From Gammaproteobacteria bacterium (GTDB lineage Bacteria; Pseudomonadota; Gammaproteobacteria; Steroidobacterales; Woeseiaceae): a stretch of 64,000 nucleotides of DNA. Below are positions 37,806-46,872 of the stretch, piece by piece. Position numbers and translations under genes: made by a program. The notes under the pieces were generated by a model. That model was not told the origin of the DNA and did no database searches. It saw only the letters and a program-made list of their open reading frames with translations. Numbering within the stretch: the stretch's first letter is position 1; the number at the start of each line of letters is the position of its first letter. The stretch covers positions 24,357 through 88,356 of the forward strand of contig JAACFM010000006.1 of assembly GCA_009937445.1 (NCBI GenBank), read 5' to 3'.

Positions 37806-38651
37806 TTAGTTCTGCTGTTCCGGCCTCAAGCTTAGCTCTAAGAGAGGCCTGAACAAATCCGGATCTGATGGTTCTGGTAACGGCGACGAACGGTAGATCG
37901 CGGCTTCTATGGACCGCTTTACGGCATCGTCACCGTCACACCTAATGATATTCACTCCGACAATCTCGCCGCCGACAAGTTGCCTTACATTGACAACACA
38001 CACCGTATCGGGACTGGCACTGGCCGGTACTGACCAGTTTCTGCGGATTCTCTGAGCGATAGCGAACTGATAGGCGGCCATCGCCGGAGAGCTGTTGGCT
38101 GCCAGTCGCCGTTCTTCGTCCTCTATTTCCTGATTTCTTTGCTCCGTCTCCAATTCCCGTCGCAGACGTTCGTTCTCTTCACGCTGGCGCTGGGCATCTG
38201 CCTGTCGCTTCTGTTCTGCCTCTACGCGCTTGCGCTCTTTTTCCTCTTCCTCGCGTTTCTTGCGCTCTACTTCCTCGCGCTCTTTCTTGATGCGGTTCGC
38301 CTCTTCCTGCTTGCGAATCTTCTCGAGCCTTTCCTTTTCGATCAAAGCATCCTGGATGCGCTTCTCTTCTTCTGCCTGTTGGCGCAATTCTTCGCTGTTG
38401 TCAGGCTCCGGTTCCGGCTCTGGCTCAGGCTCAGGTTCAGGCGCCTCCACTACAGGTTCCGGCTCCGGTTCTTTCTTAACGACGGGTGGCGGCACTGCAG
38501 GGATTTCAGTTACCAACGTAGCCTGAATTACCATAGGCGTAATCGGTTGCGGCCGCGCCCAGTCGAAAGCAACCAGCATTGAGCCAAACAACAGCACATG
38601 CAGGATGACCGCCATACTGACTGGAATAATAGTATCGGAGCTTCGATCCAC
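37806..38651 (-). CDS. tolA: TolA, energy-transducing membrane protein
   Basis: A 281-residue protein starting at GTG 38651. One N-terminal membrane segment (IIPVSMAVILHVLLFGSMLV) is followed by a Pro/Glu-rich region (repeated EPEP) and a long charged helix rich in Glu/Lys/Arg (about residues 90-180), ending in the C-terminal domain (RIRRNWSVPASASPDTVCVV, GDDAVKRSIEAAIYRSSPLP). It spans the periplasm and couples TolQR to TolB-Pal. The EP repeats are somewhat long but otherwise normal. Confidence 0.95.
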   Translation of the reverse strand: MDRSSDTIIPVSMAVILHVLLFGSMLVAFDWARPQPITPMVIQATLVTEIPAVPPPVVKKEPEPEPVVEAPEPEPEPEPEPEPDNSEELRQQAEEEKRIQDALIEKERLEKIRKQEEANRIKKEREEVERKKREEEEKERKRVEAEQKRQADAQRQREENERLRRELETEQRNQEIEDEERRLAANSSPAMAAYQFAIAQRIRRNWSVPASASPDTVCVVNVRQLVGGEIVGVNIIRCDGDDAVKRSIEAAIYRSSPLPEPSDPDLFRPLLELSLRPEQQN

Positions 38652-38659
38652 GCCTGCAA

Positions 38660-39103
38660 TTACTCCGGTACCGGGTAGCTGTCCAAAGGATCTGTAACGA
38701 AACCGATATTCAATGCCCCGCCTTGCTGCAGCAGCACCATCGCTCCGACGACATTGCCATAAGGAACGGCTCGATCCGCTTTGACAAGGATCGGCGTATC
38801 CGGCTTGTTACGAAGAACGGCGCCGACTCTCGCGACGACCTCCTTGCCGCTGGTCGGCTGGTCCTCATCATCTCCAACATTGATATAGAGATTACCCTCA
38901 GCATCAACGCTCAGGACCAGCGGCTGATGATTGGGGACGCTTTCAATCGGCTCCGAACTCGCCTTGGGCAAACTCACCTCGATGCCCTGAGTGAGCAATG
39001 GCGCGGTCACCATAAAAATGACCAGCAACACCAGCATCACGTCGATATAGGGGACGACATTAATCTCCCCCATCAACTTGCGCTTTTGCAGCGGGGTTGC
39101 CAT
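38660..39103 (-). CDS. tolR: Tol-Pal proton-channel subunit TolR
   Basis: A 147-residue ExbD/TolR protein with one membrane segment (VVPYIDVMLVLLVIFMVTAP) containing the channel aspartate. The ATG at 39103 is preceded by AGGAGG, a strong ribosome site, and is chosen over a longer frame reaching into tolQ. It follows tolQ almost directly. Confidence 0.96.
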   Translation of the reverse strand: MATPLQKRKLMGEINVVPYIDVMLVLLVIFMVTAPLLTQGIEVSLPKASSEPIESVPNHQPLVLSVDAEGNLYINVGDDEDQPTSGKEVVARVGAVLRNKPDTPILVKADRAVPYGNVVGAMVLLQQGGALNIGFVTDPLDSYPVPE

Positions 39104-39104
39104 A

Positions 39105-39791
39105 TCACACCTCCTGTTTGGCGCGCGCGTGACGCTGCAGGATGCTCGAGAATTCCTCCGTGAATCCGTCGTAGCGATATTCGAGCCGCACCACCTTGTC
39201 GGCGTAGCGGTTGTAGGCAACGACAGCGGGTATCGCCGCAAACAGGCCCATGGCGGTAGCAATCAGGGCCTCCGCAATAGGAGGAGCAACAACAGCCAGC
39301 GTCGCCGACTGCACGTTTGCCAGGCCCATGAACGCGCCCATGATGCCCCAGACGGTGCCAAACAGGCCGACATAGGGACTCGTTGATCCAATCGTGGCCA
39401 AGGTCGCCAGACCTTGTTCCAGACGGTCGACTTCACGCATTTGCGCGACCCGCATCGCACGACGGCATTCTTCTACAATCTTGTCGGCGCTATTGCCGCC
39501 AGCCTGAAGGGCACGATTGAACTCGCGAAAACCCGCCTCAAATATGCCTGCCATACCGACGCTGCCGCCTTTGGCGCGAGTCGCACTGCGATACAGCGTA
39601 TTCAGATCACCACCCGACCAGAATGCAGCCTCGAACTCATCAGACGCATCCGTGGTCCGTCGAATCAGGCGACGCTTGGTGAAAATGATGCTCCAGGACA
39701 TCAATGATGCGCCGATCAACAGGAGCATTACGAACTGCACGGGCATGCTGGCTTCCCAGAGCAGGCTGATAACTGACATGTCTGCGGTCAT
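39105..39791 (-). CDS. tolQ: Tol-Pal proton-channel subunit TolQ
   Basis: A 228-residue ExbB/TolQ family protein with three membrane segments; the family motif is TIGSTSPYVGLFGTVWGIMG, and the third segment ALIATAMGLFAAIPAVVAYN. It forms the proton channel with TolR. The ATG overlaps the ybgC stop (ATGA). Confidence 0.96.
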   Translation of the reverse strand: MTADMSVISLLWEASMPVQFVMLLLIGASLMSWSIIFTKRRLIRRTTDASDEFEAAFWSGGDLNTLYRSATRAKGGSVGMAGIFEAGFREFNRALQAGGNSADKIVEECRRAMRVAQMREVDRLEQGLATLATIGSTSPYVGLFGTVWGIMGAFMGLANVQSATLAVVAPPIAEALIATAMGLFAAIPAVVAYNRYADKVVRLEYRYDGFTEEFSSILQRHARAKQEV

Positions 39792-40201
39792 GATGGGCTT
39801 TCCTCAAAAAAATCTTTTGGTACACGTTTTGGTTTCATGGATACAGCATCAAGGTAGGCAGCGGTTACGCCTCCCTGGATCAACAGATCACCCTTAGTAC
39901 TGTCCCGATATATGTTCTGTTCGATCTCAAACGTCGCCCGGCCGAGGCGACTCAACCTGGCCGTGACGATCAACCTGTCCCCGAGTCGCGCTGGAATCAG
40001 GAATTTTGCGTGCGCCTCGGTGACGACGAGAATGCGGTTGTCTTCGTTCATCATTGTGACGTGATCAACGCCCATGGCCTCCAGCCATTCGGTTCGCGCC
40101 CGCTCCATAAATCGAAAATAGTTTGCGTAATAGACAACACCTTGTGCATCGGTATCTTCGTAGTAAACGCGAACGGCAAGCTCAAAGGGTTCAGTCGTCA
40201 T
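39788..40201 (-). CDS. ybgC: Acyl-CoA thioesterase YbgC
   Basis: A 137-residue hotdog-fold thioesterase, first gene of the tol-pal cluster. The 4-hydroxybenzoyl-CoA thioesterase motif VYYEDTDAQGVVYYANY contains the catalytic Asp. In E. coli it acts on short acyl-CoAs and associates with phospholipid synthesis. It begins two bases after the ruvB stop. Confidence 0.94.
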   Translation of the reverse strand: MTTEPFELAVRVYYEDTDAQGVVYYANYFRFMERARTEWLEAMGVDHVTMMNEDNRILVVTEAHAKFLIPARLGDRLIVTARLSRLGRATFEIEQNIYRDSTKGDLLIQGGVTAAYLDAVSMKPKRVPKDFFEESPS

Positions 40202-40203
40202 GA

Positions 40204-41250
40204 TTATTCACTGTCAAAGGGCAAACCCTGCGTTGCCGACGAAGTCGGCGGCCGCAATCCAAAATGCAAATAGGCGTTTTTGGTGGCTACACGGCCTCGC
40301 GCAGTGCGCATCATGAATCCCTGCTGGATCAGATAGGGCTCCAATACATCTTCTATCGTGCCGCGCTCTTCGCCAATCGCTGCGGCGATGCTTTCGATCC
40401 CAACCGGCCCGCCATCAAATTTCTCAATGATGGTTCTTAGCAAGCGCCTGTCCAGCGCATCGAAACCATGCGGGTCGACTTGCAGAACGTCCATTGCTTC
40501 CTGGGACACCGTTCCGGTCACGACGCCGTCGCCCTTCACTTCAGCAAAATCACGCACCCGCCGCAGAAGGCGGTTCGCAATGCGAGGCGTACCGCGAGAA
40601 CGTGTAGCGATTGCTTTAGCGCCGGCGTCTTCTATTGGCAGATTCAGTATCCCGGCGGAACGATGCACGATGCCTTCCAGATCTTGCGACGAATAGAATT
40701 CGAGGCGTTGCACAATCCCGAAGCGATCTCTAAGTGGAGACGTGAGCAAACCGGCACGTGTCGTCGCGCCAACCAGCGTAAAGGGCGGCAGGTCCAGCTT
40801 GATCGAACGAGCGGCAGGCCCCTCCCCAATCATGATGTCGAGCTGGAAATCCTCCAGCGCCGGATACAGCACTTCCTCGACGACGGGACTAAGACGATGT
40901 ATCTCATCGACAAACAGCACATCGTTCGGTTCCAGATTCGTCAGGATGGCGGCCAGATCTCCGGGTCGCTCAAGCACCGGCCCGGATGTTTGCCGCAGCC
41001 CAACGCCCATCTCATTTGCAACAATATGTGCCAGCGTGGTTTTGCCCAGCCCGGGCGGACCGAATATCAACACGTGGTCGAGAGCCTCTGCACGCCGACG
41101 GGCCGCCTCGATGAAGACACTCATTTGTTCATTGACGCTGGGCTGACCGTGATAGTCCTTGAGCGTCTTCGGACGAATCGCCCGGTCAAATGCCTTGTCG
41201 TCACTCACCGCTTCAGCACCGGTCAGCCGGTCATGTTCGACAGTGCTCAT
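40204..41250 (-). CDS. ruvB: Holliday junction helicase RuvB
   Basis: A 348-residue AAA+ helicase. Walker A is [12 protein letters not shown], Walker [13 protein letters not shown], sensor and arginine finger lie in [20 protein letters not shown]. The C-terminal winged helix has [17 protein letters not shown]. It directly abuts ruvA and forms a ruvCAB group. Confidence 0.97.
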   Translation of the reverse strand: MSTVEHDRLTGAEAVSDDKAFDRAIRPKTLKDYHGQPSVNEQMSVFIEAARRRAEALDHVLIFGPPGLGKTTLAHIVANEMGVGLRQTSGPVLERPGDLAAILTNLEPNDVLFVDEIHRLSPVVEEVLYPALEDFQLDIMIGEGPAARSIKLDLPPFTLVGATTRAGLLTSPLRDRFGIVQRLEFYSSQDLEGIVHRSAGILNLPIEDAGAKAIATRSRGTPRIANRLLRRVRDFAEVKGDGVVTGTVSQEAMDVLQVDPHGFDALDRRLLRTIIEKFDGGPVGIESIAAAIGEERGTIEDVLEPYLIQQGFMMRTARGRVATKNAYLHFGLRPPTSSATQGLPFDSE

Positions 41251-41841
41251 CTATCCAGCCGCCTGCCGCAGCGCGAGACGAATAATGTCCTCGGCTGACT
41301 TGTTTTCAATGTCCAGTTTGGCAATCAGGTTATTCACTTCCTTCGGCTTGTAGCCCAAAGAGACCAGTGCGTCGACCGCCTCGTTGCGGGCGTTCGCCTC
41401 GACGCTCATTGGAGCCGCCTTGCCACCACCCGGAGCAGCGCTATCGATTCGATCGCGCATTTCGATGATCAGGCGCTCGGCAGTCTTCTTGCCAACGCCC
41501 GGAATCTTCGACATCGACGTCGTGTCCTCCAGTTCGACACAACGGCGAAAATCATTGGTCGTCATCGCTGACAAAATACCCAGCGCAAGCTTCGCACCGA
41601 CCCGGTTGACCTTCAGGAGCGTGCGAAACATCAAGCGTTCGTCTTCAGTTGAGAACCCGTACAAAATCTGTGCGTCTTCACGAACCAGCAAATGCGTGTA
41701 GAGAAACAGGTCCGATCCAATCTGCGGTAACTCCAGAAACGTCGACATCGGAGTTTCGACCTCATAACCGACGCCACTGCATTCGACAACGACTTGCGGC
41801 GCCTGTTTAGACGCCAGTCGACCGCGCAGAGACCCGATCAT
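41251..41841 (-). CDS. ruvA: Holliday junction-binding protein RuvA
   Basis: A 196-residue DNA-binding protein. The N-terminal OB domain (MIGSLRGRLASKQAPQVVVE), a helix-hairpin-helix IPGVGKKTAERLIIEMRD and the C-terminal RuvB-binding domain (VDALVSLGYKPKEVNNLI) are present. Its ATG overlaps the ruvC stop (ATGA). Confidence 0.97.
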   Translation of the reverse strand: MIGSLRGRLASKQAPQVVVECSGVGYEVETPMSTFLELPQIGSDLFLYTHLLVREDAQILYGFSTEDERLMFRTLLKVNRVGAKLALGILSAMTTNDFRRCVELEDTTSMSKIPGVGKKTAERLIIEMRDRIDSAAPGGGKAAPMSVEANARNEAVDALVSLGYKPKEVNNLIAKLDIENKSAEDIIRLALRQAAG

Positions 41842-42359
41842 TGGGCACCCGCAATGGCATTACCGGTACCGAGTTGCAGTTGGATCTTTCGCTGATGACC
41901 GTGACAGAGGGCGGCAGCCAATGCGTCGGCGGCATCCGGGGCAGGCATTCCATCGAGTGCCAGAATTGAAACCACCATGTGCTGAACCTGTTCTTTCGTC
42001 GCCGCACCTGTTCCCACCACAGCCTGCTTAATCGCTCGCGGCGCGTATTCGTGGACTTCAACGCCATGCGCGAAAGTCGCGCAGATAGCGGCAGACCGTG
42101 CATGACCGAGTTTCAGCGCGCTGCCGGCGTTCTTGTGCATGAACACACTTTCTATGGAGACAATATCGGGACGGAATTCGTCGACGATGCCGCCAACGGA
42201 TTCGAAAATCTGCCGCAGCCGATCAGCAAAAGCGCCATCGATGCTTTTCACGGTGCCGCTGGCGACATAAATCGCCTTGCCTCCGTCAAAATCGACGACG
42301 CCAAAGCCTGTCAGCCGGGATCCCGGATCAATGCCGAGTATGCGTCGTTTTGTGGTCAA
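41838..42359 (-). CDS. ruvC: Holliday junction resolvase RuvC
   Basis: A 173-residue endonuclease resolving Holliday junctions. The catalytic acids appear in LGIDPGSRLTGFG, SIESVF and APDAADALAAALCH. The start is TTG at 42359, the first possible codon after yebC. It overlaps ruvA. Confidence 0.96.
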   Translation of the reverse strand: MTTKRRILGIDPGSRLTGFGVVDFDGGKAIYVASGTVKSIDGAFADRLRQIFESVGGIVDEFRPDIVSIESVFMHKNAGSALKLGHARSAAICATFAHGVEVHEYAPRAIKQAVVGTGAATKEQVQHMVVSILALDGMPAPDAADALAAALCHGHQRKIQLQLGTGNAIAGAQ

Positions 42360-42366
42360 TTAAGTC

Positions 42367-43110
42367 TCAGATCTCAGCCAGTATGTCTTCGCTGATATCA
42401 GCGTTGCTGTAAACCTCCTGGACGTCGTCCAGATCCTCAAGCATATCGAGCATTTTGATCATTGAGCTCGCTTCCTTGACGCCCAGTTCGGCGCTGGTAG
42501 ACGCTCGCATCGTTACCTGGGCGCTATCAGCCTCGAACCCTGCCGAGAGCATACCGTCACGCACTTGCTCGAAGTCAGTTGGTGATGTCAGCACTTCGAC
42601 CGAACCGTCCTCTTCCGCGATAACGTCTTCGGCACCTGCGTCGATCGCCGCTTCCATCACCGCCTCTTCATCGCTGTCCGGCGAAAACATCAATTGGCCA
42701 ACCTGATTGAACAGGTAATTTACAGACCCGTCAGCACCCAGATTGCCGCCAAATTTTGCGAACGCGTGTCGAACTTCGGCAACCGTTCGATTTCGGTTGT
42801 CCGTCAGGCAATCCACCATAACGGCTGTGCCACCCGGACCATAGCCCTCGTAGCGAATCTCCTGGTAGTCGGCACCATCCGTCTCGCCGGCGCCACGCTT
42901 AACCGCACGCTCGATATTATCTTTCGGCATACTTTGCGCTTTGGCTTTATCAACCGCCAAACGCAGTCTGGGATTCGCATCAAAATCGCCGCCTCCCATT
43001 TTCGCCGCCACGGTGATCTCACGAATTAACTTCGTAAAGAGTTTGCCGCGTTTTTTATCCTGCGCGCCCTTGCGGTGCTGGATATTCGCCCATTTACTGT
43101 GTCCTGCCAT
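42367..43110 (-). CDS. yebC: YebC/TACO1 family protein
   Basis: A 247-residue YebC-type protein. The start [20 protein letters not shown] and [20 protein letters not shown] are diagnostic. Members act in translation of proline stretches or as transcription regulators. It lies upstream of ruvC in the order seen in many gammaproteobacteria. Confidence 0.96.
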   Translation of the reverse strand: MAGHSKWANIQHRKGAQDKKRGKLFTKLIREITVAAKMGGGDFDANPRLRLAVDKAKAQSMPKDNIERAVKRGAGETDGADYQEIRYEGYGPGGTAVMVDCLTDNRNRTVAEVRHAFAKFGGNLGADGSVNYLFNQVGQLMFSPDSDEEAVMEAAIDAGAEDVIAEEDGSVEVLTSPTDFEQVRDGMLSAGFEADSAQVTMRASTSAELGVKEASSMIKMLDMLEDLDDVQEVYSNADISEDILAEI

Positions 43111-43215
43111 GATGCCCTGCTTTTACTTTGCCCAAATGAAACCTCAACCAGACAGGCTGGCCGAAACTGCGCGTATGATAACGGGTATTGAGCGAACAGG
43201 CACACACGAGTAACA

Positions 43216-45351
43216 GTGAAGATGTCAGCAACTGAAGCTGGAAATAACAGCAGCAATAAAGACACGGCCGATATTATCGACCAAGTCCGTGATTATCTGG
43301 CCACGCTGCCGAAGAAAGACGGTCTTGACCGGGCAGTCAACGAAGGGGAACAAATCGCGACGATCGTTGAGTCGTTGGGTTTGCCCACCAAGATCGTTGC
43401 CGCGGTGCATGTCTACCCCTTGTTTCGAGATGGTTTCATAAAGGTAAAAGACTTTAATAACAATATCTTAAAAGATATTTCTCGATTTATTATAGGTCTG
43501 CAACAGCTCAACCAGTTTTCTCTGCCGGATAACTGGCAGCCCGGCGAGGCTCTGGCCGTACAGCAGTCGGAGGCACTGCGCAAAATGCTGCTCGCGGTCG
43601 TGTCCGACGTACGCCTGGTACTGGTTCGCATAGCGGAACAACTGCTTCGTCTGCGAGAGGCTCGACGCGAACCTCGCCCGGTGCAACTGGCACTCGCGCT
43701 TGAGACGCGCGAAATCTATGCCCCTTTAGCCAACAGACTGGGTGTATGGCAACTCAAGTGGGAGCTTGAGGACCTTGCGTTTCGTTACGTTGATCCGGAT
43801 AAGTATTCTGAAATCGCAAAGGCACTGAATGAAAAACGCGATGAGCGTGAACGTTTCATTGAAATGGTCAAAGACCAGCTGGACACCGAGCTTCAGTCCA
43901 ACAGCATCAATGCCGATATTTCCGGTCGGCCGAAGCATATCTACAGCATCTGGCGAAAGATGCAGCGTAAGGACCGCGGGCTGGAATCGCTGTATGACAT
44001 ACGCGCCGTTCGCATCCTCGTTGAAGACGTCAATGAGTGCTATGCAGCACTCGGTATCGTGCATAACCTCTGGTCCTACATACCGGGAGAGTTCGACGAC
44101 TACATCGCCAACCCCAAAGAAAACAACTATCGATCCCTGCACACCGCGGTCGTTGGCCCGGAAGGAAAAACCGTCGAGGTTCAGATTCGTTCTCGTGACA
44201 TGCACAAGCATGCGGAATTGGGCGTCGCTGCGCACTGGCGATACAAAGAAGGCGGCGGTTCCCCTGCGGCGTTTGATCAGAAAATCCGTTTTTTGCGGCA
44301 CCTTCTGGAACCAACCGGCGACGGGGCGGATCTGCTGGATCAGATTCGCGACGATTTTTTCGAAGACCGAATCTATGCCGTAAGTCCGAAGGGTGATGTC
44401 GTTGAGCTGCCGGCCAACGCGACGCCGTTGGACTTTGCCTACCATGTCCACACACAAGTCGGTCACCGCTGCCGTGGTGCCAAAATCAATGGGCGAATCG
44501 TCCCACTGACGCATCACGTCGAAAACGGCGACAAGATCGAAATCATTACGGGTAGCCAGGCGCATCCCAGCAGGGATTGGCTTAGCCCGAAGCTGGGATA
44601 CCTTGCCGGCGCGCGCGCTCGGGCGAAGGTCCGCAACTGGTTTCGACAACAGGATAGAGACCAGCACATTCGTCAGGGCCGCGACATTCTCGACAGGGAA
44701 CTGGCACGCTTGTCTGAAAAAGACGTGCCGACCGACGCTATAGCGAAGAAACTGAAGCACAAGGACACCGAGTCGCTGCACGTTGCTCTTGGCGCGGGCG
44801 ACCTTACCTCCGCGTCGATCGCGACGGCCCTGCAGAATCTGCGGCCTACCGAGTTACCGATAATCAAACCGCGTCGGCAGGCGAAACGAAAAGAAACCAA
44901 TCCGGATTCAGTCGGAGTGGCCGGTATTGGCGACTTGCTGTGTAATTTTGCACGTTGTTGCCGCCCTGTCCCGCCCGAGCCGATCGTTGGCTACATCACT
45001 CAAGGTCGTGGCGTCAGTATTCATCGACAGGACTGTGGCAATTTTCTGGGCCTGAATAAGCGCAGCCCGGAACGAGTGCTGGAGACGAATTGGGGCGAGT
45101 CGGATAAGGGCTCCTACCCAGTTGATATTACGCTGCATGCCTTTGATCGCAGCGGTCTCATTCGAGACATCACGGCTATCCTGGCCGATGAAGATGCGAA
45201 CGTACTGGACTTGAAGAGCCACACCGACAAGGAGTCGATGCAGGTAATTATGACTTTGAATCTGGAGATCAGAGACCTGCCAACACTGAGCACTGCAATC
45301 ACGCGGCTCGAGCAACTGCCCAACGTCGTGTCGGTCAGGCGCAAAGCCTGA
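43216..45351 (+). CDS. relA: (p)ppGpp synthetase RelA
   Basis: A 711-residue RelA. The N-terminal hydrolase region lacks the HD and ED metal residues (VHVYPLFRDGF), so it is inactive, as in gammaproteobacterial RelA. The synthetase has YDIRAVRILVEDVNECYAAL and EFDDYIANPK, the RelA-type acidic motif. The usual NGYQSLHT is NNYRSLHT here, an uncommon change. TGS (FAYHVHTQVGHRCRGAKIN), zinc-finger-like CC motif (NFARCCRP) and a C-terminal ACT domain follow. GTG 43216 is the outermost start; ATG 43222 is possible. Its stop is inside a terminator hairpin. Confidence 0.95.
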   Translation: MKMSATEAGNNSSNKDTADIIDQVRDYLATLPKKDGLDRAVNEGEQIATIVESLGLPTKIVAAVHVYPLFRDGFIKVKDFNNNILKDISRFIIGLQQLNQFSLPDNWQPGEALAVQQSEALRKMLLAVVSDVRLVLVRIAEQLLRLREARREPRPVQLALALETREIYAPLANRLGVWQLKWELEDLAFRYVDPDKYSEIAKALNEKRDERERFIEMVKDQLDTELQSNSINADISGRPKHIYSIWRKMQRKDRGLESLYDIRAVRILVEDVNECYAALGIVHNLWSYIPGEFDDYIANPKENNYRSLHTAVVGPEGKTVEVQIRSRDMHKHAELGVAAHWRYKEGGGSPAAFDQKIRFLRHLLEPTGDGADLLDQIRDDFFEDRIYAVSPKGDVVELPANATPLDFAYHVHTQVGHRCRGAKINGRIVPLTHHVENGDKIEIITGSQAHPSRDWLSPKLGYLAGARARAKVRNWFRQQDRDQHIRQGRDILDRELARLSEKDVPTDAIAKKLKHKDTESLHVALGAGDLTSASIATALQNLRPTELPIIKPRRQAKRKETNPDSVGVAGIGDLLCNFARCCRPVPPEPIVGYITQGRGVSIHRQDCGNFLGLNKRSPERVLETNWGESDKGSYPVDITLHAFDRSGLIRDITAILADEDANVLDLKSHTDKESMQVIMTLNLEIRDLPTLSTAITRLEQLPNVVSVRRKA

Positions 45352-45356
45352 CCGAC
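45330..45356. terminator. Terminator hairpin containing the relA stop codon
   Basis: A perfect 11-base inverted repeat GTCGGTCAGGC / GCCTGACCGAC with loop GCAAA. Its right arm includes the relA TGA (45349-45351), and it ends 10 bases before the stop codon of the convergent SPFH gene at 45366. Confidence 0.72.
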
Positions 45357-45365
45357 TGACGCTTG

Positions 45366-46286
45366 TTATTGGACGGGCTTGCGTTTCGCGATATCGGTCG
45401 CCAAGGCCATCATTGATGTCAAATCTGCGAGGTTGGAAGGCACAACGAATGTATTGCCAGCCTTCGCCAGATTTCCGAACTGTGTGATGTATTGCTCGGC
45501 GATTCGAAGCTGCATTGCATCGGGACCACCCTGATCAATGACTGCTGCTGCGACCTCACGCAGTCCCTGAGCGGTGGCTGATGCAACGGCCAGAATGGCT
45601 GCTGCCTCGCCTTCTGCCTCGTTAATTTGCTGCGTTTTGACCGCCTCAGAGCTCTTGATTACTCGTTGCTTATCGCCCTCTGCTTCGTTGATCTTTGCGT
45701 CACGTTCACCTTCTGACGTCAGGATAACGGCCCGCTTTTCTCGTTCGGCGCGCATCTGTTTTTCCATCGCACTAAGAACGTCTTGAGGTGGATTGATGTT
45801 CTTGATCTCGTAGCGCAATACTTTGACGCCCCAGGGATCGCTCGCCTTGTCGAGTTCCGCGACAACGTTCTGGTTAATCGTGCCACGTTCTTCGAAAGTG
45901 CGATCAAGATCGATCTTACCGATCTCACTACGCAGAGTGGTCTGCGCCAGCTGAGAGATTGCGAACATGTAGTTACCAATACCGTATGACGCTCTGCTCG
46001 GATCGAGAACCTGCATGTACAAAACCCCGTCGACACCCACCTGAACGTTGTCTTTCGTAATACAGACTTGCTCGGCAATGTCGGTAGCCTGCTCTTTGAG
46101 CGAATGCTTGTAGGCAATACGCTCCAAAAAAGGAATAAGAATGTGAAATCCTGCATTGAGCGTCTTGCAGTACTTACCGAGCCGTTCAATGACGTAACCA
46201 TTCTGCTGTGGCACCACCACTGCTGTTTTGAGCAGGATAATGATCGCGACAAATGCGAAACCCAACGCAACGATTAGTGAATCCAT
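45366..46286 (-). CDS. qmcA: SPFH/band-7 protein, QmcA (paraslipin)-like
   Basis: A 306-residue membrane protein. One N-terminal membrane segment (ALGFAFVAIIILLKTAVVVP) is followed by the SPFH/PHB domain (GYVIERLGKYCKTLNAGFHI, FLERIAYKHSLKEQATDI, LRSEIGKIDLDRTFEERGTI) and a helical coiled-coil (RAEREKRAVILTSEGERDAK). It matches QmcA-type stomatins, which form membrane microdomains, and is paired with NfeD 19 bases upstream, the expected partner. Confidence 0.92.
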   Translation of the reverse strand: MDSLIVALGFAFVAIIILLKTAVVVPQQNGYVIERLGKYCKTLNAGFHILIPFLERIAYKHSLKEQATDIAEQVCITKDNVQVGVDGVLYMQVLDPSRASYGIGNYMFAISQLAQTTLRSEIGKIDLDRTFEERGTINQNVVAELDKASDPWGVKVLRYEIKNINPPQDVLSAMEKQMRAEREKRAVILTSEGERDAKINEAEGDKQRVIKSSEAVKTQQINEAEGEAAAILAVASATAQGLREVAAAVIDQGGPDAMQLRIAEQYITQFGNLAKAGNTFVVPSNLADLTSMMALATDIAKRKPVQ

Positions 46287-46305
46287 GATTTACTCCTTTC
46301 TGAGC

Positions 46306-46737
46306 TTATTCAGCTTCAATATGTAGTGTCAGTCCATCGACTTTGACGACTTTGGCGCGTGTACCGGCAGAGATCGCAGTAGCCCCGATATTCCGAACGG
46401 TCCATTTAGTACCCCGGTAATCAGTGCGTAATTCACCGCCGGGAGCAAGCTCTTCTTTAATGTTGACTGTGTCTCCGGAAATCGTCTCCCGAAATCCGGT
46501 AGCACCACCGCGAATCTTCGCATACAGACTCTTTCGAAACGTAAAAAACGAAACCAGCGAAAGAACCGCGAACGACATCCACTGCGCCCATTCCGGCATT
46601 GCTATGCCAAACATGCCCGCAAGTCCCACCAGTGCGGCCGACAGCCCGAGAAATACAAGGTAGAACTGAGCGTCGATTGCGAAGAGCTCTGCGCCAAGTA
46701 AAACTGCCCCGAGTATCATCCAGTGCCACCACAACAT
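46306..46737 (-). CDS. NfeD-like membrane protein
   Basis: A 143-residue NfeD-like protein with membrane segments (WMILGAVLLGAELFAI, FYLVFLGLSAALVGLAGMFG, MSFAVLSLVSFFTF) and a C-terminal OB-fold (GGELRTDYRGTKWTVRNIGA). The ATG 46737 with GGAG eight bases upstream is chosen over a longer frame. NfeD short forms partner SPFH proteins such as QmcA, as here. Confidence 0.88.
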   Translation of the reverse strand: MLWWHWMILGAVLLGAELFAIDAQFYLVFLGLSAALVGLAGMFGIAMPEWAQWMSFAVLSLVSFFTFRKSLYAKIRGGATGFRETISGDTVNIKEELAPGGELRTDYRGTKWTVRNIGATAISAGTRAKVVKVDGLTLHIEAE

Positions 46738-46815
46738 AGTCCCGCTCCTTTGTTGAATTCCCGCCACTATATCGTGAATTCGTCGGTCGCGGCAGATTGA
46801 AAGCAAGTCGCCCCA

Positions 46816-46830
46816 CCCCAATATGGGGTA
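46816..46830. promoter_or_regulatory. Palindrome upstream of the AGCS transporter
   Basis: ACCCCA-ATA-TGGGGT is a 6+3+6 inverted repeat in the 135-base divergent region between nfeD and the symporter. A TTGAAA at 46797-46802 stands 18 bases before AATATG (46821-46826), inside the palindrome, so it could be an operator overlapping the -10 region of the transporter gene. Confidence 0.35.
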
Positions 46831-46872
46831 ACATTCCGGTGCCGCCAAAAAAACAGAACAAGGGGGATCGGC

